Shown here in pieces: positions 27,310 to 35,599 of a DNA stretch of 64,000 bases. The notes under the pieces are model-generated. The model ran no database searches, was not told the DNA's origin, and worked only from the letters and a program-made list of their open reading frames with translations. Position numbers and translations under genes: made by a program. Every line of letters begins with the position of its first letter. Positions within the stretch are counted from its first letter, which is position 1. This stretch comes from an uncultured Lachnospiraceae bacterium. GTDB lineage: Bacteria; Bacillota; Clostridia; Lachnospirales; Lachnospiraceae. The DNA is taken from positions 46,536 to 110,535 of the forward strand of contig CANRNJ010000010.1 of NCBI GenBank assembly GCA_947631955.1. Direction: 5' to 3'.

Positions 27310-28155
27310 ATGAAACATCAAGAAAAAATTTCGCCTGCGGAGCAGCGGGTCTTATGGATTTCCCGTGTTGTGGTCTGGATCGTCATTGTTTTGGTGGTCT
27401 TTCCGGCGCTGTGGATCGTGATGTCCTCTTTTTCGGCCGGGGACAGCTTCTTTCTGTCCTCTTTATTTCCAGAGAAATTCAGTACGGAACACTATGTGAG
27501 CCTCTTTACGGAAACCAATTTCCTGCTTTGGGTCTTTAATTCCCTGAAATTTTGTTTTATCGTGGCCATCCTGCAGCTGACGCTTACTTCTCTGGCGGCG
27601 TACGCTTTTGCAAGGCTGCGTTTTACCGGCAGGAAATACGGTTTGATGTCCCTGCTGGTCCTGCAGGTCTTTCCAAACAGCATGGCTGTGGCGGGGTATT
27701 ATATCTTGATCTATAAGTTCGGTCTGGTGGATAGTAGTCTGGCGCTTATTTTTGTTCTGGCGGGCGGCAGCGCGTTTAATATCTGGCTCTTAAAATCTTA
27801 TATCGACGGGATCCCGGTAGAATTGGACGAGGCGGCGCTTGTAGATGGGGCCAACCGTTTTCAGGTGTTTTACAAGATCGTGATGCCGTTGGCCATGCCG
27901 CAGCTGGCGGTGCTGTTTTTGTTTTCCTTTATTGCGACCTACAGTGAATATGTCATTACTTCCATCTTTTTGCAGACGCCGGGAAAAATGACATTGGCGA
28001 TCGGGCTGCAGTCTTTTATCAGCGATCAGTTCGCGGCACACTGGACCATGTTTTCAGCGGCTGCCGTTATTTCCTCTCTGCCGATCATGATCGTGTTTAT
28101 GTGTCTGCAGAAATATATCCAGAACGGTCTGGTGGCCGGCGGCGTAAAAGGCTGA
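27310..28155 (+). CDS. Sugar ABC transporter permease (MalG-like)
   Basis: 281 residues with about six spans. The EAA loop is VELDEAALVDGANRFQVFYKIVMPLAMPQ, and the C-terminus ends KYIQNGLVAGGVKG, typical of MalG-type subunits. It starts 2 bases after the first permease stop and should pair with it. Last gene of the galactan operon. Confidence 0.92.
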   Translation: MKHQEKISPAEQRVLWISRVVVWIVIVLVVFPALWIVMSSFSAGDSFFLSSLFPEKFSTEHYVSLFTETNFLLWVFNSLKFCFIVAILQLTLTSLAAYAFARLRFTGRKYGLMSLLVLQVFPNSMAVAGYYILIYKFGLVDSSLALIFVLAGGSAFNIWLLKSYIDGIPVELDEAALVDGANRFQVFYKIVMPLAMPQLAVLFLFSFIATYSEYVITSIFLQTPGKMTLAIGLQSFISDQFAAHWTMFSAAAVISSLPIMIVFMCLQKYIQNGLVAGGVKG

Positions 28156-28170
28156 CCGGTTTCGGAAAAA

Positions 28171-28198
28171 AGCGCGGGTCTTCGGGCCCGTGCTTTTT
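28171..28198 (+). terminator. Terminator of the galactan operon
   Basis: agcgcggg (28171-28178) pairs with cccgtgct (28187-28194), followed by Ts. Confidence 0.85.
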
Positions 28199-28347
28199 GC
28201 TGTCCGGGTCTTTCATGCAGCCATAGGGCGGGTTGGTACAGCGGTGTTTCCGTCATAACTGCCCGTGAAACGATAGAGCGCCCTTGATTTTCTTTTCCGT
28301 ATTTTCAGAAACTTTTTATTGGCAGACTTTGTTTAAGACACATACAC

Positions 28348-28400
28348 TTGACAATATTCAACAAGTAGAATATAATATTCATATTCCACTTGTTGAATAT
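28348..28400 (+). promoter_or_regulatory. Consensus promoter with PadR-type inverted-repeat operator
   Basis: TTGACA (28348-28353), 17-base spacer and a perfect TATAAT (28371-28376). The 13-bp arms atattcaacaagt (28354-28366) and acttgttgaatat (28388-28400) flank the -10. A dimeric repressor there would block polymerase, so strong promoter strength under tight repression is expected. Confidence 0.85.
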
Positions 28401-28426
28401 AATTTATTAAAGGAGAAAGCCTCGTT

Positions 28427-28972
28427 ATGCTGAAACATGGAATATTGGGATTACTAAACTATGGGGATATGACTGGCTACGAAATTCGAGAAGCCTTTGA
28501 AAGTTCACTTAATTTTTTTTGGCCTGCACAAACTAGCCAGATTTACCGTGAACTTATCGTTTTAGAAAAAAACAAATGGATTGCAAAACATACTGTTGAA
28601 CAATCGGGCAAACCAAATAAAAAGATCTGTTCTATTACAGAAGAAGGACGAGAAGAGCTGCTGCGCTGGTTAAGGGACCCGGATGTAAATATTGATATGC
28701 GTTCTCCAACTTTAATGAAAATCTTTTTTATGGGTGAATTGCCCATTTCAAACAGCTTGGATTTTTTCAAACAACTCAATGATAAATACCGCATTGGCTC
28801 AAAAGCGCTCCAACAGACAGATGCTTCCATTACATCGTATCAAGAAATGATACCCGACAAAAAAAGCGCGGTATTTTGGCAAATGACAGCTGACTTTGGA
28901 AAGAGATATACACAAATGTATCTGGAATGGATCGAACACTGTATTCACCTTTTGGAAAATATGGAGGGATGA
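28427..28972 (+). CDS. PadR-family transcriptional regulator
   Basis: 181 residues. Winged-helix N-terminus (ILGLLNYGDMTGYEIREAFESSLNFFWPAQTSQIYREL), with KKICSITEEGREELLRWL as the wing, then a Vir_C-type helical dimer domain. PadR proteins typically repress adjacent detoxification or export genes and release DNA on binding a small aromatic or drug-like molecule. The operator overlaps its promoter. The stop overlaps the region of the next gene's start. AT-rich codon use differs from the galactan operon. Confidence 0.9.
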   Translation: MLKHGILGLLNYGDMTGYEIREAFESSLNFFWPAQTSQIYRELIVLEKNKWIAKHTVEQSGKPNKKICSITEEGREELLRWLRDPDVNIDMRSPTLMKIFFMGELPISNSLDFFKQLNDKYRIGSKALQQTDASITSYQEMIPDKKSAVFWQMTADFGKRYTQMYLEWIEHCIHLLENMEG

Positions 28973-28974
28973 AA

Positions 28975-30588
28975 ATGAATATCCTTTTAATCAACGGAAG
29001 TCCAAAGGGTGAACGCAGCAATACGCTTCGGCTTGCCGACGCTTTTTTGGAGGGAATCTGCTGTGCACAGCAAGACTGCCTGCCTGAAATCGAAAGGCTT
29101 AATATTGCGCAGATGGATATCAACTCCTGCCTTGGGTGCTTTTCCTGTTGGAAAACCACTCCCGGAAAATGCTGTATTTACGATGATATGCAGATAGTCC
29201 TTGAAAAGTTATTATGGGCTGATCTCACAATTTGGAGTTTCCCATTATATTATTTCAGTCTGCCGGGAAAGCTCAAAACAGTAATAGACCGGCAGCTTCC
29301 TTTAACTCTGCCTTTCATGCTGTTTAATGCAGAAAGCGGCGGTCACCCCTCAAGATATGATATGAGTGGAAAGAAAACCGTTTTGATCTCTACTTGCGGA
29401 TTTTATACGGCAAAGTCAAATTACGATAGTGTAACGTCGCAATTTGACAGGATTTACGGCAAAGGGAACTATGCCGCCTTATTTTGTGGAGAAGGCGAAC
29501 TGTTCAGCGTACAAGAATTATCAAACCGCACAGAAGAATATCTTGCGGTCGTTCGACGGGCAGGGCAGGAGTATGTTTCCGGCGGCATAAAAGCAGAAAC
29601 AAATGCAGAATTACAAGAATTGTTATTTCCGAGAGATGTTTTCGAGCGCATGGCAGACGCAAGCTGGGGTATCACGCAGACAGGCGTAAAGGAAGATCTT
29701 TCATTGACCTTTACCAAGCAGATGGCCGCACTTTATGATCCGGCAGCGTATCGCGGAACAGACCTGATCTTTGATATAGATTATACAGACATCGGAAAAC
29801 GTTATCGTATCATCCTGGGAAAAACGGAAAGCCGTGTTGTTGAAGAATTTAACGAAAAGCCAGCAACGGTGATCCATACGCCTTTTTCTGTATGGCGATC
29901 TATTGCTGCCGGAGAAATAGAAGGCTCTGCCGCTTTAATGAAACATTTATATTCTGTCGAAGGCGATTTTGACTTAATGCTGAAATGGGACGATTATTTT
30001 GGGCAGCGCCAAAACGCAGATATAGCAAAAGATAAGACAGCATCAAAAGGAAAAACAGATATGCGTTATGTTTTGATCCCATGGATCGTATTTTGGATCG
30101 CTTCAAATATACATGTTTTTTGGGGAAGTATGATCAGCATTTTTGTCTGTTGCCTGTTACCTCTGCTGTTTTATAAAAACAAAAAAACAGTTTATGATGT
30201 GATTTCCGGTGCATTGGTAAGCATATTTTCAATGCTGCTGCTTATCAACTCGTCGGCTGTTATCGTAATGCCATTGTCTTATTTGGCATTTGGTATTATG
30301 TGGAGCATATCTGCTTGTCTGAAAATACCTCTTTCCGCAGAATATTCTATGAATGGTTATGGCGGGGAAAAAGCCTTGAAGAACCCTATGTTTATCACTA
30401 CCAACCGTATCTTGACTGCTGCATGGGGTGTTCTCTACTTAGTAACATCGGTTTGGACATATTTTATTATGGATACCGACGCAGGAAGTTATGTTGGACT
30501 TATAAATTCAATCCTTCCTGCAATAATGGGGATATTTACCGCATGGTTTCAAAAATGGTATCCTCGTAAAATAGCAGAAGGAAAGTAG
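28975..30588 (+). CDS. NAD(P)H oxidoreductase / SCP2-like / membrane fusion protein
   Basis: 537 residues in three parts. Residues 1-190 are a flavodoxin-like NAD(P)H oxidoreductase (MNILLINGSPKGERSNT; SCLGCFSCWKTTPGKCCIYDDM). About 225-340 resemble an SCP2 sterol-carrier-like domain (LIFDIDYTDIGKRYRIILG ... FSVWRSIAAGEIEGSAALMKHLY). Residues 363-530 form a membrane domain with about five or six spans. ATG 28975 is preferred to 28969 because of ggagg at 28963-28967. It is co-transcribed with the PadR gene. A membrane-tethered flavoenzyme acting on hydrophobic compounds is plausible; no substrate can be named. Confidence 0.8.
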   Translation: MNILLINGSPKGERSNTLRLADAFLEGICCAQQDCLPEIERLNIAQMDINSCLGCFSCWKTTPGKCCIYDDMQIVLEKLLWADLTIWSFPLYYFSLPGKLKTVIDRQLPLTLPFMLFNAESGGHPSRYDMSGKKTVLISTCGFYTAKSNYDSVTSQFDRIYGKGNYAALFCGEGELFSVQELSNRTEEYLAVVRRAGQEYVSGGIKAETNAELQELLFPRDVFERMADASWGITQTGVKEDLSLTFTKQMAALYDPAAYRGTDLIFDIDYTDIGKRYRIILGKTESRVVEEFNEKPATVIHTPFSVWRSIAAGEIEGSAALMKHLYSVEGDFDLMLKWDDYFGQRQNADIAKDKTASKGKTDMRYVLIPWIVFWIASNIHVFWGSMISIFVCCLLPLLFYKNKKTVYDVISGALVSIFSMLLLINSSAVIVMPLSYLAFGIMWSISACLKIPLSAEYSMNGYGGEKALKNPMFITTNRILTAAWGVLYLVTSVWTYFIMDTDAGSYVGLINSILPAIMGIFTAWFQKWYPRKIAEGK

Positions 30589-30634
30589 AAAGATTTTCTT
30601 GAAAGCTATAATGGGGCGATCATATATCAGAATT

Positions 30635-31000
30635 TTAACGGATATTATGTCCGATATGTTCCTCACGCTCCGCAAGCCACCCGCGGACTGTATCTATGCC
30701 TGCTTCTACAGCATAAGCTATTTTTTCAATAGGAAGCTCCATATCCTGCAGCTTATACGCTGTTTCTTTGGCCTGTTCTATCCTGCCCGCTGAAATACCT
30801 GAATCGTACCCTTTATTATAAACACCAACACTCAAGTTGCACACACTCTGCACCTCCTCGCTCATTTCCCTGCCCACACTGATCTTAAACTCATTCTTAA
30901 GCGCATCCAGCTTATCCTCATAACTGAGATCCGCAGAAAACATCTTACTCAACAGCCGGATTGCATCATCTCCGCTGTTTTCGCCATCCGTGGCTCTATT
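30635..31000 (-). pseudogene. Rpn/PD-(D/E)XK transposase-family C-terminal remnant
   Basis: Reading on the - strand from about 31000: GDDAIRLLSKMFSADLSYEDKLDALKNEF, then YNKGYDSGISAGRIEQAKETAYKL. This is the usual C-terminal half of Rpn-like nuclease proteins. The nuclease domain is missing, so it is a relic. The surrounding 30589-31173 gap otherwise holds only the promoter at 31055. Confidence 0.65.
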
Positions 31001-31054
31001 TTATCATCACTATGATGATAATGCAACAAGCCGCTGTCTTTTGCGTTTGCAATA

Positions 31055-31083
31055 TTGACCTATTTCCATATTTTGTGTAAAAT
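31055..31083 (+). promoter_or_regulatory. Promoter of the FecR-cyclase operon
   Basis: TTGACC (31055-31060), 17-base spacer, TAAAAT (31078-31083). Confidence 0.65.
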
Positions 31084-31173
31084 TTATACTAGAATACGGC
31101 AGACAGGATGTCGATATATAAATATAAAGGCAGACGAAATGCAAAACGGTAGTGCAAATCAGGAGAAGAGATC

Positions 31174-32097
31174 ATGGGGAAAAGCAGGAAAAGGTGTTTT
31201 TGGGCGGTACTTGCGGTGACAGTCGGCTGTCTGATCCCAATGCGGACGATGAAGGCGTCGGAAGATGCTCCGTCCGTTTCCGGAAACAGTTCTGTCAGGG
31301 AAGCGCCGCAGACTTCCGCGATAGAGATATATGAAAAAAACGGGCATGTGGATCTTACCGGAGCCATGGGTGATCCGGTCAGCTATGACCAGTACATCGG
31401 CGCTGCGGGTGGGATCATGATCACCGTATCGGATCTGACGGATATTTATTATTACTTATGGAAAGATGCGGAAGGAAGCATCCTTGAAGAAAATATGGAC
31501 GCGCTCGCATGGGAAAGGCTCAATGACGCAAGGGAGATATCTTTTGCCGCAGACGGGTCGGCGGACGGAAAATATGTCGTATGCGTCAAAGGGGTTCAGG
31601 ACGGCCGGACGGTTTATGCTGTGAGCAAAGGGATCGTGGCAGATATGACGGCGCCAAAACTGGTTTATGCCGACAGCGGCGCCGAACTGCAGCACGGCGA
31701 CGTATGCCAGACCGGAACGGCGTTTCGCGTGATAGATGCAAATCTGGAGAGCGTGACCATGAATGAGCAGCCTGCGGAGATTCAGGAAGAGTATCAGATG
31801 GCGGCAAACGGAGCCAACTGTCTGATCCGCGCTAAGGATAAAGCGGGCAACCAGACCGAGCGCAGCATCACCATTCTCGATACTCAGGAACCCACACCGG
31901 ATCCCGCGCCAGGACCGGATGAACAGACGACGGTCATTGAGGAATCCAGAGAATATTCCTTGGAGGAGGGAACCGCTTACACACTGGGCTCCGGGATGTG
32001 GACGGTAGCCGGTGACGACAGCGTATATCCGGGAGAAGTTACTTTTTACGTCCCGTCAGGAAATTATACGTTTCAGAGGCTGCCGGAAGAGGAGTAG
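31174..32097 (+). CDS. Secreted protein with Ig-like region, uncharacterised
   Basis: 307 residues. A signal peptide (KRCFWAVLAVTVGCLIPM) leads into beta-rich domains. One region (DMTAPKLVYADSGAELQHGD ... NCLIRAKDKAGNQTERSITILD) looks like a bacterial Ig-like repeat, and a Pro/Asp-rich linker (PTPDPAPGPDE) follows. The C-terminal YSLEEGTAYTLGSGMWTVAGDDSVY segment looks like a small beta domain. There is no anchor motif. It is first in an operon with a FecR-domain protein and a cyclase, so a role in extracellular sensing is possible. Confidence 0.75.
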   Translation: MGKSRKRCFWAVLAVTVGCLIPMRTMKASEDAPSVSGNSSVREAPQTSAIEIYEKNGHVDLTGAMGDPVSYDQYIGAAGGIMITVSDLTDIYYYLWKDAEGSILEENMDALAWERLNDAREISFAADGSADGKYVVCVKGVQDGRTVYAVSKGIVADMTAPKLVYADSGAELQHGDVCQTGTAFRVIDANLESVTMNEQPAEIQEEYQMAANGANCLIRAKDKAGNQTERSITILDTQEPTPDPAPGPDEQTTVIEESREYSLEEGTAYTLGSGMWTVAGDDSVYPGEVTFYVPSGNYTFQRLPEEE

Positions 32098-32171
32098 CGC
32101 GTAAAGAGAAACAGCGCAGCGAGCAATCACACGGATATGATGATCGTTTCATAGAACGAACTTGGTTTGTT

Positions 32172-32265
32172 GGGGAATTTGTGTTGGAGCGTCACAAATC
32201 CCTTTGATGGCAGACGCGAATTTGAGATTCGCGTCGCCCCGTCGCGAAAACGCTCCGGAATGGAG
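32172..32265 (+). promoter_or_regulatory. Pseudoknot RNA element, copy 2 (before the FecR-domain gene)
   Basis: P1 pairs 32172-32183 with 32193-32202 around a 9-base loop. GGAGCGT in the loop (32186-32192) matches ACGCTCC at 32250-32256. A GC-rich inner hairpin (gacgcgaat / attcgcgtc, about 32213-32234) lies between. The tail ggaatggag (32257-32265) contains the Shine-Dalgarno, 6 bases before ATG 32272. CTCC (32253-32256) can pair alternatively with GGAG (32262-32265). Confidence 0.72.
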
Positions 32266-32271
32266 AGTATT

Positions 32272-33780
32272 ATGACAAAACAGCTGCCATCAAAGAAATG
32301 GCTGATCGTTATCGGCGCCGTCGTGATCGCGGCAGCGGCCGGGATCGCCGCCTTCCTATTGAATTCCGGAGAGGAAGCCTACCGTTCCGTCATGATCTAC
32401 GAACTGGACGGCAGCGCCGTGATAGAGAGGGCGGATATCGGAACGATCGATGCGGCGGAGAACCTGTATCTTCAATCGGGCGACCGCGTGCGGGTCATGG
32501 AAGACAGCATGATGCGCCTGAAACTGGATAACGACAAATATATTGCCGCAGAGGAAAATACGGTTTTTGTGCTGACGGCAGAAGGAGATGAACAGGATTC
32601 CAAGACGAAGATCGAATTGGAACAGGGAGCGGTCACCAGTGAGATCCAGAATCCCCTAAGCAGCGGGTCAGCCTATGAAACCATAACCCCCAATGCAGTC
32701 ATGGCGGTCCGCGGCACGATATACCGCGTGGCGCTGAGTGAAGATGAAGAGGGCAATCTGGTCACGCGGCTGTGCTGTTTTAAAGGTTCGGTGGAAATGT
32801 CACCGATGGATGAACAGGGCGTCGGCGAGCCGCTGCTCGTTGAGGCCGGAAATGAGGCGAACGTCAATGCGGGCGCAGGCGTGTCGGAAGTGACGCCGAT
32901 CGATTATGAAAGCCTTCCACCGCAGGCGCTTAAGATCTTGGAGAGCGCCGGTATAACGTCAGCATCGGCTGAAACATCGGCACAGGACGGGACGGATGCG
33001 GAAGATGTGACAGACGAAACGGTCGATCTGTCTGACGCTGCTCCGGCGGATGAAGAGCAGGACAGCATCGACAGTCAGGAGGATGCGGCGCAGAAAGAAG
33101 AAACGCCGGAAAGACGGAAAGAGGAACAGGCCGAAACGACTGTGGAGGCACAGGCGGTAGCCGGATCGGATACTGCTTCGGCGGCTGGGGTCGATTCCGC
33201 AGACAAGGCAAAAACATCTGCGGACAGCGCGAAAACATCTGCCGGTCAAACGGCGGGTGGAAACGGAGGCAGTTCTGGCAGCCAGAGCAGCAGTCCGGCA
33301 CAGAGTACGGTAAGCAGCCCGTCGGGCGGCCAGAGCAGCAGCCAACCTGCACAGGGTACGGTAAGCAGCCCGTCGGACAGCCAGAACAGCAGTCCGGCAC
33401 AGAGTACGGTAAGCGATCCGTCGGGCGGCCAGAGCGGCAGTCAGCCTGCACAGGGTACGGTAAGCGACCCGTCGGGAAGCCAGAGCGGCAGTCAGCCCGG
33501 ACAGGATACGGCAGACGATCCGTCCATACAGGATCCGGAAGGCGGCGGGGGCGGCCAGCCGCATCGGCCGGATAAACCGCAGCCGCCTGAGGACGAAGAA
33601 TATACGGTCACTTTCCAATATGACGGACAGATATTCGCCGTGCAGAAAGTCAAGGCAGGCGAAACGGCGTCGGAGCCTGTTCTCAGACCTGCCCAGAACG
33701 GCAGATGGGATTTTGACTTTGCGCAGAAGATCACCGAAAACGTAACTGTGGAGTGGAGCGTGCAGCACGGCGATCTCTAA
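32272..33780 (+). CDS. FecR-domain membrane protein with Ser/Gly-rich repeats
   Basis: 502 residues. One N-terminal membrane anchor (WLIVIGAVVIAAAAGIAAFLL) and an extracellular FecR-type domain (about 35-215; VMIYELDGSAVIERA, MRLKLDNDKYIAAEENT, NAVMAVRGTIYRV). A long disordered region follows with five 16-17-residue repeats ending in acidic and Pro-rich sequence. The C-terminal module (YTVTFQYDGQIFAVQKVKAG) resembles bacterial surface repeat domains. ATG 32272 is chosen for its Shine-Dalgarno; a longer frame upstream runs through the structured leader. FecR domains usually relay external signals, and the adjacent CHASE2 cyclase is a natural partner. Confidence 0.82.
   Translation: MTKQLPSKKWLIVIGAVVIAAAAGIAAFLLNSGEEAYRSVMIYELDGSAVIERADIGTIDAAENLYLQSGDRVRVMEDSMMRLKLDNDKYIAAEENTVFVLTAEGDEQDSKTKIELEQGAVTSEIQNPLSSGSAYETITPNAVMAVRGTIYRVALSEDEEGNLVTRLCCFKGSVEMSPMDEQGVGEPLLVEAGNEANVNAGAGVSEVTPIDYESLPPQALKILESAGITSASAETSAQDGTDAEDVTDETVDLSDAAPADEEQDSIDSQEDAAQKEETPERRKEEQAETTVEAQAVAGSDTASAAGVDSADKAKTSADSAKTSAGQTAGGNGGSSGSQSSSPAQSTVSSPSGGQSSSQPAQGTVSSPSDSQNSSPAQSTVSDPSGGQSGSQPAQGTVSDPSGSQSGSQPGQDTADDPSIQDPEGGGGGQPHRPDKPQPPEDEEYTVTFQYDGQIFAVQKVKAGETASEPVLRPAQNGRWDFDFAQKITENVTVEWSVQHGDL
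33300..33516 (+). repeat. Five tandem 48/51-bp repeats inside the FecR-domain gene
   Basis: The unit begins at cagagtacggtaagc or close variants at about 33301, 33352, 33400, 33451 and 33502. All spacings are multiples of three, so copy-number change would keep the frame. It encodes a Ser/Gly/Gln/Pro-rich linker. Confidence 0.85.
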
Positions 33781-33790
33781 TGAGGGGAAC

Positions 33791-35599
33791 ATGAAATATC
33801 GGAACAGAATGAAAGCGGCGGCGGTCACAGCCGCCGTTATTCTGACATCTCTGGCATTTCTGTATTTTGGCACGGCCGGACTTGTTGATATGGGAATATC
33901 CGACAGGCTGTATCAGCGGGAGAATGTCACCAATAAAAAAATCTATATCATTGGAATCGACGATAAGACTTTGGAGCAATACGGTCCGGTCAACACATGG
34001 AGCCGGGAGATCCCGGCGAAACTGGTATCCGTCCTGAACGGCGCGCCGGGCGGCGGTCCTGCGGTGATCGCGTTCGATGTGATCTACAGCGAGAAGGTTG
34101 ACGAACAGGCGGACGAGGATTTCGCGGCAGTCTGCGGGGAGGCGGCAAACGTAGCCGCCGCCATGAGTTTTTCCTTTAAGGAGCAGCCGGAACAGGATGA
34201 AACGGGAAAAGTCTACTATGATCCGTATCATGTGGATCATGTGATCGAGCCCTATGAGAGTCTGAAAAAAGAAGTCATAAGCGGTTTTGCGAACACCTAT
34301 GTGGATTCGGACGGATATGTCCGTCAGGCTATGGCGTATCTGGATCATGAGGGAGAAAGGATATACAGTCTTTCCTACTGCGCTTATGCCCTATATCAGG
34401 AAGCTATGGGTGAAACGGCGGTGATGCCGGACACATATGGACGGAATCATCGGTTCTATTTTTCGTATTCCGGCAGACCGGGAGCATACAGTGTGATCTC
34501 CATGGCGGATGTACTGGACGGAAGCGTCGATCCGGTCCTTTTTAAAGATTCGATCGTACTGGTCGGCGCATACGCGGTGGGGATGCAGGATTCCTATATG
34601 CCTGCCATCGCCCACGGCAGCCAGATGTACGGGGTGGAGATCCACGCCAATATCATCGAGGCCCTGTTGGAAGGCAGGACGCAGCTTCCGGCCGCCCCGA
34701 TGCCGTACGCCGTCGTCTGCGCGGTCCTGTGCGGTTTGTTCTATGTGTGCGCGGGGCGGTTGAAACTGCGGTATTCGGCCATACTGTGCGGGGCGCTGTG
34801 TATGGGAGGGTTGTTTACGTCAGAAGCGGCTTACCGGAACGGGCTTATCCTGCCGACAGTGCTCATGCCCGCTTGTCTTCTGGTGATCTGGCTCATACGG
34901 ATGGTGCAGGGATATTTGTCGGAGATCATGCGCAGAAGACGTGTGGTGAACGTATTTAAACAGTATGTGGCGCCGCAGGTCGTAGAGAAGATAAGCAAAG
35001 ACAAAGATTTCGATCTGGTGCTGGGCGGGGAGAACCGCCATATCGCCGTCCTTTTTGTAGATATACGAGGTTTTACCACCATGTCGGAAAGCCTGAAGCC
35101 TGAGGAAGTGGTGGAGATCCTGAATGAATATCTGGGGCTTACCACGCAGGCCATTTTTGAAAACGGCGGAACGCTCGACAAGTTTGTGGGAGATGCGGCG
35201 ATGGCGGTCTTCAACGCTCCGTTCGATCTGGACGATTATGTTTTCCGGGCGGTATGCACGGCATGGGATATGAGAGCGGGAGCGGATGCGCTCTCCAAGA
35301 AGTTTAAAGAGCGTTTTGGAAAAAGCGTTGCGTTTGGGATCGGGGTGCACTGTGGCAATGCCGTTGTCGGAAATATCGGCTGTGATTTCCGTATGGATTA
35401 TACGGCCATCGGCGATACCGTCAACACGGCGGCAAGACTGGAGGGCAGCGCGGGACCGGGACAGATCCTTATCAGCAGCGACGTCTATGAGGCCGTCAAA
35501 GACCGGATACAGGCCGCGCCTATCGGAGAGATCCCGCTGAAGGGCAAGACGAACGGAGTTTATGTATATCAGGTGGAGCAGGTGAAAAGAGGAGAATGA
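33791..35599 (+). CDS. CHASE2-domain class III adenylate cyclase
   Basis: 602 residues. An N-terminal membrane segment and CHASE2 sensor (about 30-300; GIDDKTLEQYGPVNTWSR, VIAFDVIYSE, DSIVLVGAYAVGMQDSY) precede three membrane spans (about 300-375). The cyclase domain (about 415-600) has VDIRGFTTMSES and KFVGDAAMAVF, which carry the metal-binding Asp residues. GDTVNTAARLE supplies the transition-state Asn and Arg. The Lys before FVGD suits ATP. It likely makes cAMP in response to an external signal. It starts 10 bases after the FecR-domain gene, and its stop overlaps the next start. Confidence 0.92.
   Translation: MKYRNRMKAAAVTAAVILTSLAFLYFGTAGLVDMGISDRLYQRENVTNKKIYIIGIDDKTLEQYGPVNTWSREIPAKLVSVLNGAPGGGPAVIAFDVIYSEKVDEQADEDFAAVCGEAANVAAAMSFSFKEQPEQDETGKVYYDPYHVDHVIEPYESLKKEVISGFANTYVDSDGYVRQAMAYLDHEGERIYSLSYCAYALYQEAMGETAVMPDTYGRNHRFYFSYSGRPGAYSVISMADVLDGSVDPVLFKDSIVLVGAYAVGMQDSYMPAIAHGSQMYGVEIHANIIEALLEGRTQLPAAPMPYAVVCAVLCGLFYVCAGRLKLRYSAILCGALCMGGLFTSEAAYRNGLILPTVLMPACLLVIWLIRMVQGYLSEIMRRRRVVNVFKQYVAPQVVEKISKDKDFDLVLGGENRHIAVLFVDIRGFTTMSESLKPEEVVEILNEYLGLTTQAIFENGGTLDKFVGDAAMAVFNAPFDLDDYVFRAVCTAWDMRAGADALSKKFKERFGKSVAFGIGVHCGNAVVGNIGCDFRMDYTAIGDTVNTAARLEGSAGPGQILISSDVYEAVKDRIQAAPIGEIPLKGKTNGVYVYQVEQVKRGE

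Noticed and set aside
33300..33516. Regular repeats considered as a CRISPR array
   Set aside because: Units are tandem, in frame and coding, without unique spacers, and no cas genes are near.
32959..33873. Long - strand open frame opposite the FecR-domain gene
   Set aside because: Its Arg/Leu/Cys-rich, repetitive translation mirrors the repeats on the + strand, and it overlaps a well-supported gene. Shadow frame.
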